Source of the DNA: T1SED10-198M sp003554345 [NCBI: Candidatus Sumerlaeota bacterium]
GTDB taxonomy: Bacteria; Sumerlaeota; T1SED10-198M
Length of the DNA: 8,134 nt
Assembly: GCA_003554345.1 (NCBI GenBank)
Contig: PWGE01000158.1
Location: forward strand, 1-8,134
Reading direction: 5' to 3'
Within the stretch, counting starts at the first letter, position 1. Every line of letters starts with the position of its first letter. The translations under genes and the position numbers were made by a program. The notes under the pieces are model-generated. The model did not search any database, was not told the origin of the DNA, and saw only the letters and a program-made list of their open reading frames with translations. Shown here piece after piece: positions 1 through 5,252 of the stretch.

Positions 1-187
1 GGAAATGGGGGCGGATGCTGTCCTGGTGAACACTGCCGTTGCTACGGCAGGGGATCCTATCACAATAGCCAGATCATTTAAAATGGCTGTAGAAGCTGGA
101 AGAATGGGTTATTTAGCCTCTCTTGGTCAGATTCGTGATGAGGCGGAAGCTTCCAGTCCTCTTACCGGATTTCTGCGCTCGCTTTAG
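1..187 (+). CDS. thiG: Thiazole synthase ThiG, C-terminal fragment
   Basis: This is the last ~62 codons of an open frame entering from the left edge; the first full codon begins at base 2 and the stop is TAG at 185-187. The protein contains [17 protein letters not shown] followed by a segment ending [12 protein letters not shown] and then ASSPLTGFL. This is the characteristic C-terminus of ThiG: the last strands of a TIM barrel with the glycine-rich phosphate-binding turn, then the AVEAGR helix and the SSPLTG tail. ThiG is cytosolic and builds the thiazole phosphate moiety of thiamin from 1-deoxy-D-xylulose 5-phosphate, dehydroglycine and ThiS-thiocarboxylate. No further thi gene follows on this strand inside the window, so thiG appears to be the last gene of its unit. 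The catalytic lysine lies upstream of the window and cannot be checked. Identification is by recognisable family motifs; the fragment is short but distinctive. Confidence 0.93.
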   Translation, partial: EMGADAVLVNTAVATAGDPITIARSFKMAVEAGRMGYLASLGQIRDEAEASSPLTGFLRSL

Positions 188-226
188 TTGGGGTCTTTCG
201 CATATTTTGTGGAATTTTTCAGGGAT

Positions 227-244
227 TGAGTGCGCACGCATTCA
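227..244. terminator. Possible weak hairpin between convergent thiG and phoU
   Basis: TGAGTGC (227-233) and GCATTCA (238-244) can pair over 7 positions (one G-T wobble) around a 4-base loop, 40 bases after the thiG stop. The run of T expected after an intrinsic terminator is poor on the plus strand (TTCTATTGG) and absent on the minus strand. It may be a weak terminator for thiG or simply a chance stem; I prefer to list it as uncertain. Confidence 0.25.
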
Positions 245-464
245 TTCTATTGGTCAGATTCTCTAATATATTCCCCCTGAAAATACAACCGGGAATAAAC
301 AGAATACGGACAAGAATGCCAGGTCAGAAAGCTCGCAAAAAATACCGGAATACCGATCCCTGAAAAGAAAGCCCGGTACAAGAATAGAACCGAAAAGAGA
401 TTTAACAAGGATATACATGATGAAACAGCTTACTGATTCAGAAAAGAAAAACACCTGAAAAGTA

Positions 465-492
465 TCACGCAAAAGTCTGCAAAGGCGCAAAG
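465..492. repeat. Degenerate 9-10-base direct repeat, unit ending GCAAA
   Basis: Three adjacent units on the plus strand read TCACGCAAAA (465-474), GTCTGCAAA (475-483) and GGCGCAAAG (484-492), each carrying a GCAAA core. On the minus strand they read as CTTTGCGCC, TTTGCAGAC and TTTTGCGTGA. The tract belongs to the purine-skewed non-coding block and has no gene context of its own. Confidence 0.55.
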
Positions 493-537
493 TTTCGGAA
501 AAAGAACAAGGAAATACATGCCTCGGAGAAAGAGAAT

Positions 538-564
538 TGCATCGATGTACAGGATGGAGAGGAT
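538..564. repeat. Degenerate 9-base direct repeat, unit ending GAT
   Basis: Three exact 9-base steps on the plus strand read TGCATCGAT (538-546), GTACAGGAT (547-555) and GGAGAGGAT (556-564). On the minus strand each unit begins ATC, giving ATCCTCTCC, ATCCTGTAC, ATCGATGCA. A related, more worn pair occurs near 404-423 (AACAAGGAT next to ATACATGAT). The repeat lies inside the purine-skewed block. Confidence 0.55.
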
Positions 565-570
565 AGAAGA

Positions 571-612
571 CCGGAAACAGAGAAATTGCCGGAGAATAGA
601 CCCGGAAAACAG
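571..612. repeat. Spaced CCGGA(A/G)A repeats
   Basis: CCGGAAACAG (571-580), CCGGAGAATA (589-598) and CCGGAAAACAG (602-612) form an irregular set, spaced 18 and 13 bases apart. The first and last are nearly identical. Other CCGG or ACCG words lie at about 287-291, 342-355 and 372-376. They add to the impression that the block was built from short duplicated words. Confidence 0.4.
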
Positions 613-622
613 ATTATTGAAC

Positions 623-649
623 CACGAAACACACGAAATACTCGAAAAG
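623..649. repeat. Degenerate 9-base direct repeat, CACGAAA units
   Basis: CACGAAACA (623-631), CACGAAATA (632-640) and CTCGAAAAG (641-649) are three perfectly phased 9-base units. On the minus strand they give TTTCGTG-type words. This is the cleanest periodic tract of the purine-skewed block. Confidence 0.6.
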
Positions 650-761
650 AATACATGGCAGAAGAATTAGATAAGATTTTCGCACGGTTGACGCACACAT
701 TCTGACTCTTAGCATATTAATATATTATACCGGCATCTCCACAATAATTCCGAAAGAACCT

Positions 762-1412
762 TTAGTTGTGATGGTGTTTGATGATTTTTCCTTCTACCAT
801 GAATAGTATATCTTCTCCTATATTGGTGGAAAGATCTGCTATGCGTTCTAATTTCCCGGTGATACGTATTACATGCAAAGCTCGTTCAATAAGAGAGGGG
901 TCTTCAGTCATTTCGTCTATACATTTTTTAAGCACAGAGAGCTGCATTTTATCTACTTCGTCATCTCTTTTACATACTTCCCGGGCAAGCTGAATGTCCT
1001 CAGTGGTAAATGCTTTGATACTGTCTTTTAGCATGGTAGTGGTTGTGTCTGACATATTCTGAATAGACTCCGGGTAAGTAAAAGAAGGATATTGTATAAG
1101 AAAAAGGCCGCTTTTAGCAATATTGACAGCGTGGTCTCCCATTCTTTCTATATCATTGTTCATTTTGAGGATCATAAGGATAGTTCTTAAATCTTTGGCA
1201 CGAGGTTCATACTGAGCAATAAGACTGGTGCATAATTCATCAATGACAATTTCCCATCGGTTGGCTTTTTCTTCATCTAACTTTATTACTTCGTTAAGAA
1301 GTGATTTATTTTTGGAAAGGAAACCCCGAATACTTTTTTCTATCATAGTTTCAACGAGGGTAGCGTATTCTATAAGCTCTTTTTTTAATACTGATAATCG
1401 TTGTTTTAACAT
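762..1412 (-). CDS. phoU: Phosphate signalling protein PhoU
   Basis: This 216-residue cytosolic, all-helical protein couples the Pst transporter to the PhoR kinase and keeps the Pho response off when phosphate is plentiful. Both three-helix PhoU repeats are present. Each carries its metal/partner-site motif: DIERMGDHAVNIA (residues 87-99) in the first and KLERIADLSTNIGEDI (187-202) in the second. Length is normal for the family. I start at ATG 1412-1410 because AGGAG (1424-1420) sits 7 bases upstream; the frame can be extended 6 codons to a TTG at 1430, but that would place the start inside pstB and upstream of its own ribosome site. The gene is last in the operon, 10 bases after the pstB stop, and the Shine-Dalgarno overlaps that stop, suggesting coupled translation. 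The extreme C-terminus is KHHHN, an unusual but natural His run. No convincing terminator follows the stop. Confidence 0.96.
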   Translation of the reverse strand: MLKQRLSVLKKELIEYATLVETMIEKSIRGFLSKNKSLLNEVIKLDEEKANRWEIVIDELCTSLIAQYEPRAKDLRTILMILKMNNDIERMGDHAVNIAKSGLFLIQYPSFTYPESIQNMSDTTTTMLKDSIKAFTTEDIQLAREVCKRDDEVDKMQLSVLKKCIDEMTEDPSLIERALHVIRITGKLERIADLSTNIGEDILFMVEGKIIKHHHN

Positions 1413-1419
1413 TTTTAGT

Positions 1420-1424
1420 CTCCT
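1420..1424 (-). promoter_or_regulatory. phoU ribosome binding site that decides the start
   Basis: AGGAG on the minus strand, 7 bases before the ATG at 1412, supports that ATG over the in-frame upstream TTG at 1430. It overlaps the last base or two of the pstB stop codon (1425-1423), so a ribosome ending pstB is well placed to reinitiate on phoU. Confidence 0.7.
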
Positions 1425-2181
1425 ATCCAAACTTACCGGTTAAATATTCTTCAGTTCGTTTATCCTTGGGAACAGTAAATATTCGCTCTGATGAATTGTA
1501 TTCAACCAATTCTCCCATGTAAAGAAAAGCAGTATAATCCGATACCCGTGCTGCCTGAGCAATGTTGTGAGTTACCATTACAATGGTAACTGTTTTTTTT
1601 AATTCTTCTATTAATTCTTCAATGTGTGTTGTGGCTCGGGGATCGAGAGCAGAGGTGGGCTCATCAAACAGAATAATATCCGGCTTTACAGCTAGAGCTC
1701 GGGCAATACACAAACGTTGTTGCTGTCCCCCCGATAGAAATGTCCCTTTTTTGTTTAAATGATTTTTTACTTCTTCCCATAAAGCGGCTTTTTGAAGGGC
1801 ATCCTGTACGATAGAATCTCTTTCTAACCTGGTAAGACGAATACCGTTTAGAGTGTAACCTGCCAGCACATTTTCATAAATAGACATATTGGGGAAAGGA
1901 TTAGGACGTTGAAAAACCATTCCTATGTGCCGTCGCAATGTAATCGGATTCTTTTCGAAAATATTGACGTCCCCCAGAAAGATGCTTCCCCCGTAATCTG
2001 CGTCGGCAGTCAGTTCGTGCATCCGGTTTAAACATCGAATGAGCGTTGTCTTTCCACAACCAGACGGGCCCATAATAGCCGTAACTTTCTTATAAGGAAA
2101 AGACAAATTAATATTTTTTAAAACTTGAGTTTTTCCGAAATAAGCGTCCAGATTTTTAATTGTTAAAATTGAATTTTCCAT
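1423..2181 (-). CDS. pstB: Phosphate ABC transporter ATP-binding protein PstB
   Basis: This 252-residue ATPase subunit sits on the cytoplasmic face of PstC/PstA and powers phosphate import. All ABC motifs are intact: Walker A GPSGCGKTT (38-46), Q-loop at Q91 within FQRPNPFP (the PstB-typical form), signature LSGGQQQR (149-156), Walker B ILFDEP (170-175), D-loop SALD (177-180) and switch His205 in VTHN. The C-terminal LTGKFG is usual for PstB. The frame stays open 29 codons further upstream, but that stretch is the out-of-frame 3' end of pstA and is not family-like. The ATG at 2181 has GGTGAT (2193-2188) 6 bases ahead, matching the end of 16S rRNA, and gives the normal N-terminus. The first 19 bases overlap the end of pstA, so the two are probably coupled. 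Confidence 0.98.
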   Translation of the reverse strand: MENSILTIKNLDAYFGKTQVLKNINLSFPYKKVTAIMGPSGCGKTTLIRCLNRMHELTADADYGGSIFLGDVNIFEKNPITLRRHIGMVFQRPNPFPNMSIYENVLAGYTLNGIRLTRLERDSIVQDALQKAALWEEVKNHLNKKGTFLSGGQQQRLCIARALAVKPDIILFDEPTSALDPRATTHIEELIEELKKTVTIVMVTHNIAQAARVSDYTAFLYMGELVEYNSSERIFTVPKDKRTEEYLTGKFG

Positions 2182-3011
2182 TTTTTTATCACCAACCTCG
2201 AAATTATATTTAAAACCAATACGAATATAACAAGTACGAAGGATGCACCCCATGCAATATGGTGCCACTCTTTATAGGGGCTTGTTGCATAATCATAAAT
2301 TAAAAGAGGTAAAGTATGCATGGGTTTAAAAATATTGACATTTAAAAAGTTACTTCCCAGGGCAGTAAAAAGAAGTGGGGCTGTTTCTCCGGCAATACGG
2401 GCAAGAGCAAGGAGAACGCCGGTGGTTATTCCACCAAAACCTGAGGGAATTATCACCTTCAGCATGGTCCGATAATAGGGTACTCCCAGTGCAAGTGAGG
2501 CTTCTTTATAGGAAGGAGGTATGAGATTGAGAGTTTCTTCTGTGCCCCGAACTACCATGGGTATCATGAGAATGCTTAATGCTATGCTACCGGCAAGTGC
2601 CGAAAACCCCTGAAATCTTACGATCCAGGCATAAGCAATAATACCAACAACAATAGAAGGCACTCCCATAAGCAGGTCAACGCAAAGTCTTACTATAACG
2701 GAAAACCTGGTGTTTCTGTTTTCGGATAAATATACGCCGGTTCCAATCCCAAAAGGTACTGCTAAGAAAAAAGATAATCCAATAATTATAATGGTTCCCA
2801 CTAAAGCGTGAACTATTCCTCCTGCAGTTTCTTCTCCTACTGGTTGGGGAAGCTGGGTCAAAAAGTCCCAATTAATGACACGAATACCATTTCTGAATAT
2901 GTAACCAAGAATAAAAATCAAAGGAATAAGAGCCGTTAGAGATAAAACACCTATCAAAATCAGAAACAACCTGTCTTTTATCAGTCTTCGTCTTATATTC
3001 TTTTCTTTCAT
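2163..3011 (-). CDS. pstA: Phosphate ABC transporter permease PstA
   Basis: This 282-residue inner-membrane permease forms the phosphate channel together with PstC. It has a basic N-terminus (KEKNIRRRLIKDR), a first membrane span at about 14-38, then hydrophobic segments near 68-92, 107-130, 138-155, 190-212 and 252-275. The cytoplasmic EAA loop that docks on PstB starts at E170 (EASLALGVPYYRTMLKVIIP). ARIAGETAPLL (204-214) follows, including the conserved Arg (R205) known from E. coli work to matter for transport. The ATG at 3011 is preceded by AAGGA overlapping the pstC stop, and the gap to pstC is 4 bases; pstB begins 19 bases before pstA ends. The protein is of family length with nothing missing. 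Confidence 0.97.
   Translation of the reverse strand: MKEKNIRRRLIKDRLFLILIGVLSLTALIPLIFILGYIFRNGIRVINWDFLTQLPQPVGEETAGGIVHALVGTIIIIGLSFFLAVPFGIGTGVYLSENRNTRFSVIVRLCVDLLMGVPSIVVGIIAYAWIVRFQGFSALAGSIALSILMIPMVVRGTEETLNLIPPSYKEASLALGVPYYRTMLKVIIPSGFGGITTGVLLALARIAGETAPLLFTALGSNFLNVNIFKPMHTLPLLIYDYATSPYKEWHHIAWGASFVLVIFVLVLNIISRLVIKKWKIQF
2188..2193 (-). promoter_or_regulatory. pstB ribosome binding site inside pstA
   Basis: GGTGAT on the minus strand, 6 bases before the ATG at 2181, with a further GAGGT just upstream (about 2200-2196). It lies within the pstA coding sequence and decides the pstB start against the longer open frame. Confidence 0.6.
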
Positions 3012-3015
3012 GCTT

Positions 3016-3945
3016 TTATTCCTTGTAATTCATTTTGTGAATAATAAGTTTTCCACAGAGATTGATAATGAATGTCACAATAAACAACCATAATCCGACC
3101 TGTATGATACTGGCAAGATGAATTGGATCAGAAGCTTCGGGGAATTCATTAGCAATAAGACTTGCCATGGTATTAGCAGGATTGAGAATGTTCCATGTTA
3201 GAATATTACGATTTCCGATGACCATAGTGACAGCCATAGTCTCTCCCAGTGCCCGTCCAAGTGCCAGAAATATGCCTGCCAGGATTCCAGAACGGGCATG
3301 AGGAAATATCACTTTCTTTATTACTTCAAAACGAGTGGCACCTAAAGAGTAAGCTGCTTCTTTTAAGTCCTGGGGAACCATCGAAATGACTTCCTGTCCC
3401 AGTGATGCAGCAAAAGGTATAATCATTATCGACAGGATGAGAGCAGCTGCCAGAATACCAACTCCGTAGGGAACGATTTCTAGGGCTTCCAGCAGTTTCT
3501 CTTGTATACTGCCGGTCTCTGTCCGCATGCGAAGGTCAATAAGGTATAGTTGAAAACGGCGAATTTGAGGGACAAGAACAAAAAAGCCCCAGAAACCATA
3601 TATGATAGACGGAATACCTGCTAGTAGTTCTATGCCTCCTTTAAGAGTCTGAAAGAAGACCCCTTTTTTACAATATTCACCTAAAAAGAAAGAAAGGGAA
3701 AGAGAGAAAGGGGCACATAGGAAAAGGGCAATAAAAGATGTCAATAAGGTGCCAACGATAAAGGGGAGAGCCCCAAATTCGTTTCTCACCGGATTCCATT
3801 CTGTTTGCCATAAAAAAGATAATCCAAATTCCTGCCACGAAGGAAGAGAAAAAATAATTAAGGTTATGAAAATTCCCAGAATCAGTAAGAGGAAAAGAGT
3901 GGCAATTATCAGTAAAGTTTTGTTGAATATTTTATCCTGAATCAT
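3016..3945 (-). CDS. pstC: Phosphate ABC transporter permease PstC
   Basis: This is the 309-residue partner permease of PstA. Membrane segments are visible at about 10-34, 60-88, 104-126, 160-182, 217-240 and 280-300. Between the third and fourth lies the soluble loop usual in PstC (about 127-157). The EAA loop is KEAAYSLGATRFEVIKKVIFP (starting at K195), and GRALGETMAV (230-239) holds the Arg231/Glu235 pair that corresponds to residues shown to matter for transport in E. coli PstC. The ATG (3945-3943) overlaps the pstS stop TGA (3944-3942) as ATGA. No strong Shine-Dalgarno precedes it, so translation likely depends on ribosomes finishing pstS. Order and spacing with pstA and pstB are standard for a pst operon. 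Confidence 0.97.
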   Translation of the reverse strand: MIQDKIFNKTLLIIATLFLLLILGIFITLIIFSLPSWQEFGLSFLWQTEWNPVRNEFGALPFIVGTLLTSFIALFLCAPFSLSLSFFLGEYCKKGVFFQTLKGGIELLAGIPSIIYGFWGFFVLVPQIRRFQLYLIDLRMRTETGSIQEKLLEALEIVPYGVGILAAALILSIMIIPFAASLGQEVISMVPQDLKEAAYSLGATRFEVIKKVIFPHARSGILAGIFLALGRALGETMAVTMVIGNRNILTWNILNPANTMASLIANEFPEASDPIHLASIIQVGLWLFIVTFIINLCGKLIIHKMNYKE

Positions 3946-5012
3946 GGGTTATGGTTGGGGGTCCCTTCTATAAGTGTTTTTCCATCATATGTCATAGAAT
4001 AGATGAGGTTGAGTGCATTTTCCCGGGCTGAGGGAGGAAGAGGACTATAGTCAAGAGAAACTGCATATTCCTGGGCGTGCTTTATGAGCCATTCTAAAAG
4101 TTGGGCAAGTGTCTGTGCACGTTCGGGAGTCCGGCGTCCATATTTTTGTTCTTCATAGACTATTATCCATGTGAATCCACAGATGGGATAAGCTTCTTTT
4201 GCTTCGCTGTTAGTGATTGAAACCCGGTTATGAGGTGGCAAATCAACTTCTGCTGCCTGGCTGATTGAATGTGTGGTCGGGGCGACGAAATGACCGGCTT
4301 TATTTTTTAAAGAGGCGACCGGTAAGTTGCTTTGGTTGGCATAATTGCGTTCCAGATATCCGATAGTTCCTGGTATTTCAGTTAGTAACCCGGCTACACC
4401 AGGGTTACCACGTCCTCCCAGTCCTGTTTGCCATCTTAAAGAGGTCCCTTTTCCCACTTCCTTTTCCCACTCGGAACTCACCTTGCATAAATAATCACTA
4501 AAAATAAAGGTGGTACCACTACCATCTGAGCGGTAGGCAGCCAGAATGGGAAGCGCTGGAAGGGACTGATCGGGATTGAGTTCTTTGATTCTATCATCAT
4601 CCCATCGAGTGATATTTCCCAGGTAGATATCTGCTAATATTTCTCCTGTTAAGTTTAATTGAGGATTTTCCGGCAAGTTATAGGAAACCACAACGGCTCC
4701 CAGAATAATGGGAATGTGAAGGACGTTTTTCTCTGCTTGCTGGAGCTGGGTTTCTGTAAGATAGGCATCTGTCCCTGCAAAGTCTACTGTTCGGTTGATT
4801 ATCTGATTTACTCCGCCTCCAGATCCAATTGCCTGATAGTTAACTCTGGTTCCCGTTTCTCTGTGATATATATTGAACACCTGAGAAAGAAAAGGATAGG
4901 GAAAAGTAGCCCCGGCCCCAATAAGTTCTGTTCCATAGGCTTTGGTGGATTGGACTAATATGAATATACTCAGGAAAAGAATAACTATTTTTCTCATAGA
5001 GCGAATCTCCAT
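3942..5012 (-). CDS. pstS: Phosphate-binding protein PstS
   Basis: This 356-residue extracytoplasmic binding protein delivers phosphate to PstCA. A signal peptide spans about residues 1-25 (basic start, hydrophobic core IVILFLSIFILVQ, cleavage probably after TKA). There is no lipobox cysteine, so the protein should be soluble in a periplasm rather than lipid-anchored. The phosphate-contacting residues of E. coli PstS all have counterparts here: T36-F37 in GAGATFP, S64 in IGSGGG, D82 in FAGTDA, and R161, D163, S165, G166, T167 in YRSDGSGTT. GLGGRGNPGVAGLL and GTIGYLE are also typical. The ATG at 5012 has AGGA 5 bases upstream; a second in-frame ATG (residue 6, at 4997) has GGAG 9 bases upstream and would give an equally good signal peptide, so the start is uncertain by 5 codons. 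It is first in the pst cluster, behind a Pho box. Confidence 0.97.
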   Translation of the reverse strand: MEIRSMRKIVILFLSIFILVQSTKAYGTELIGAGATFPYPFLSQVFNIYHRETGTRVNYQAIGSGGGVNQIINRTVDFAGTDAYLTETQLQQAEKNVLHIPIILGAVVVSYNLPENPQLNLTGEILADIYLGNITRWDDDRIKELNPDQSLPALPILAAYRSDGSGTTFIFSDYLCKVSSEWEKEVGKGTSLRWQTGLGGRGNPGVAGLLTEIPGTIGYLERNYANQSNLPVASLKNKAGHFVAPTTHSISQAAEVDLPPHNRVSITNSEAKEAYPICGFTWIIVYEEQKYGRRTPERAQTLAQLLEWLIKHAQEYAVSLDYSPLPPSARENALNLIYSMTYDGKTLIEGTPNHNP

Positions 5013-5100
5013 AAAATTCCTGCAAATAAAAACAGGAGTTGTACAAGATGCTTTTTTGTTATTCTGGCATTCTTTTGTTGATTCATTTTAAATCACAGAA

Positions 5101-5113
5101 ATTATACATTATA
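5101..5113 (-). promoter_or_regulatory. pstS promoter -10 (two TATAAT copies)
   Basis: TATAAT occurs at 5113-5108 and again at 5106-5101 on the minus strand. The second lies 9 bases past the last Pho half-site, as expected for an activated promoter, and would give a 5' leader of about 80 bases. The -35 position (about 5129-5124, ACCTAT) bears no resemblance to TTGACA, which fits dependence on PhoB/PhoP bound over that region. Confidence 0.65.
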
Positions 5114-5115
5114 AG

Positions 5116-5154
5116 TATGAAGGATAGGTGAAATGAATGTTAAGAAATAGTAAA
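5116..5154 (-). promoter_or_regulatory. Pho box: four 11-base-spaced half-sites upstream of pstS
   Basis: On the minus strand TTTACT (5154-5149), TTAACA (5143-5138), TTCACC (5132-5127) and TTCATA (5121-5116) recur every 11 bases exactly. Each is followed by a 5-base spacer, except that the last leads to the -10. They fit the TTnACA direct-repeat consensus known for Bacillus PhoP, and the 11-base pitch is that of PhoB-family dimers binding tandem on one face of DNA. The expected binder is the OmpR-type regulator encoded just upstream. Position directly ahead of a -10 without a -35 supports an activating role. No binding was tested; the inference rests on spacing, consensus and context. Confidence 0.75.
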
Positions 5155-5252
5155 GATTGACATTACAGACGCAAAAATAAAAGGTGAGAAAAGATCTGAT
5201 ATTTATTACATCGGCTGGAAAAGAGTTAGAAAAAAGCTAAACACCTGTAATT

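Larger units (their letters stand above)
255..680. repeat. Purine-skewed non-coding block with degenerate 9-base repeats
   Basis: The 188-761 gap has no credible gene. Most of it is a block whose plus strand is strongly purine-rich: by hand count only 116 of the 360 bases 301-660 are pyrimidines. Read on the minus strand it is T/C-rich and contains several short tracts of imperfect units repeating every ~9 bases (listed separately at 465-492, 538-564 and 623-649), plus scattered CCGGAA/CCGGAG/ATACCG words. The open frames on its minus strand (263-490 and 465-698) translate to low-complexity Phe/Ser/Leu/Cys-rich peptides, with phrases such as FRVFRVFRG that simply mirror the DNA repeats. I infer that they are not proteins. 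From memory, similar T/C-rich tracts occur between genes in many unrelated bacteria, often close to small GxxExxY-family genes. No such gene is visible here, so this may be a decayed copy. Confidence 0.6.

Noticed and set aside
263-698. Two overlapping minus-strand open frames (263-490, 75 codons; 465-698, 77 codons) downstream of phoU
   Set aside because: Their products are low-complexity Phe/Ser/Leu-rich strings that mirror the 9-base DNA repeats; they overlap one another and show no family motif. I treat them as by-products of the pyrimidine-rich strand.
688-726. Plus-strand TTGACG (688-693) followed by an AT-rich TATTAATATATTATA stretch, looking like a promoter pointing into the phoU 3' end
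   Set aside because: No TATAAT-like hexamer sits at 16-18 bases (AGCATA at 17), and the only gene ahead is antisense to it.
1413-1430. Six-codon N-terminal extension of PhoU from a TTG at 1430
   Set aside because: The AGGAG ribosome site lies inside this extension and is correctly spaced for the ATG at 1412; the extension also overlaps pstB.
778-1443. Plus-strand open frames antisense to phoU (778-993 and 1228-1443)
   Set aside because: phoU is unambiguous on the other strand; the antisense products show no motif and have no ribosome site.
4659-4958. 99-codon plus-strand open frame antisense to pstS
   Set aside because: It lies wholly across conserved PstS coding sequence and has no recognisable motif or start signal.
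5162-5251. ATTACAG (5162-5168) and CTGTAAT (5245-5251) as a long-range inverted repeat in the phoR-pstS gap
   Set aside because: Seven bases separated by 76 in AT-rich DNA is expected by chance, and there is no T-run to make it a terminator.
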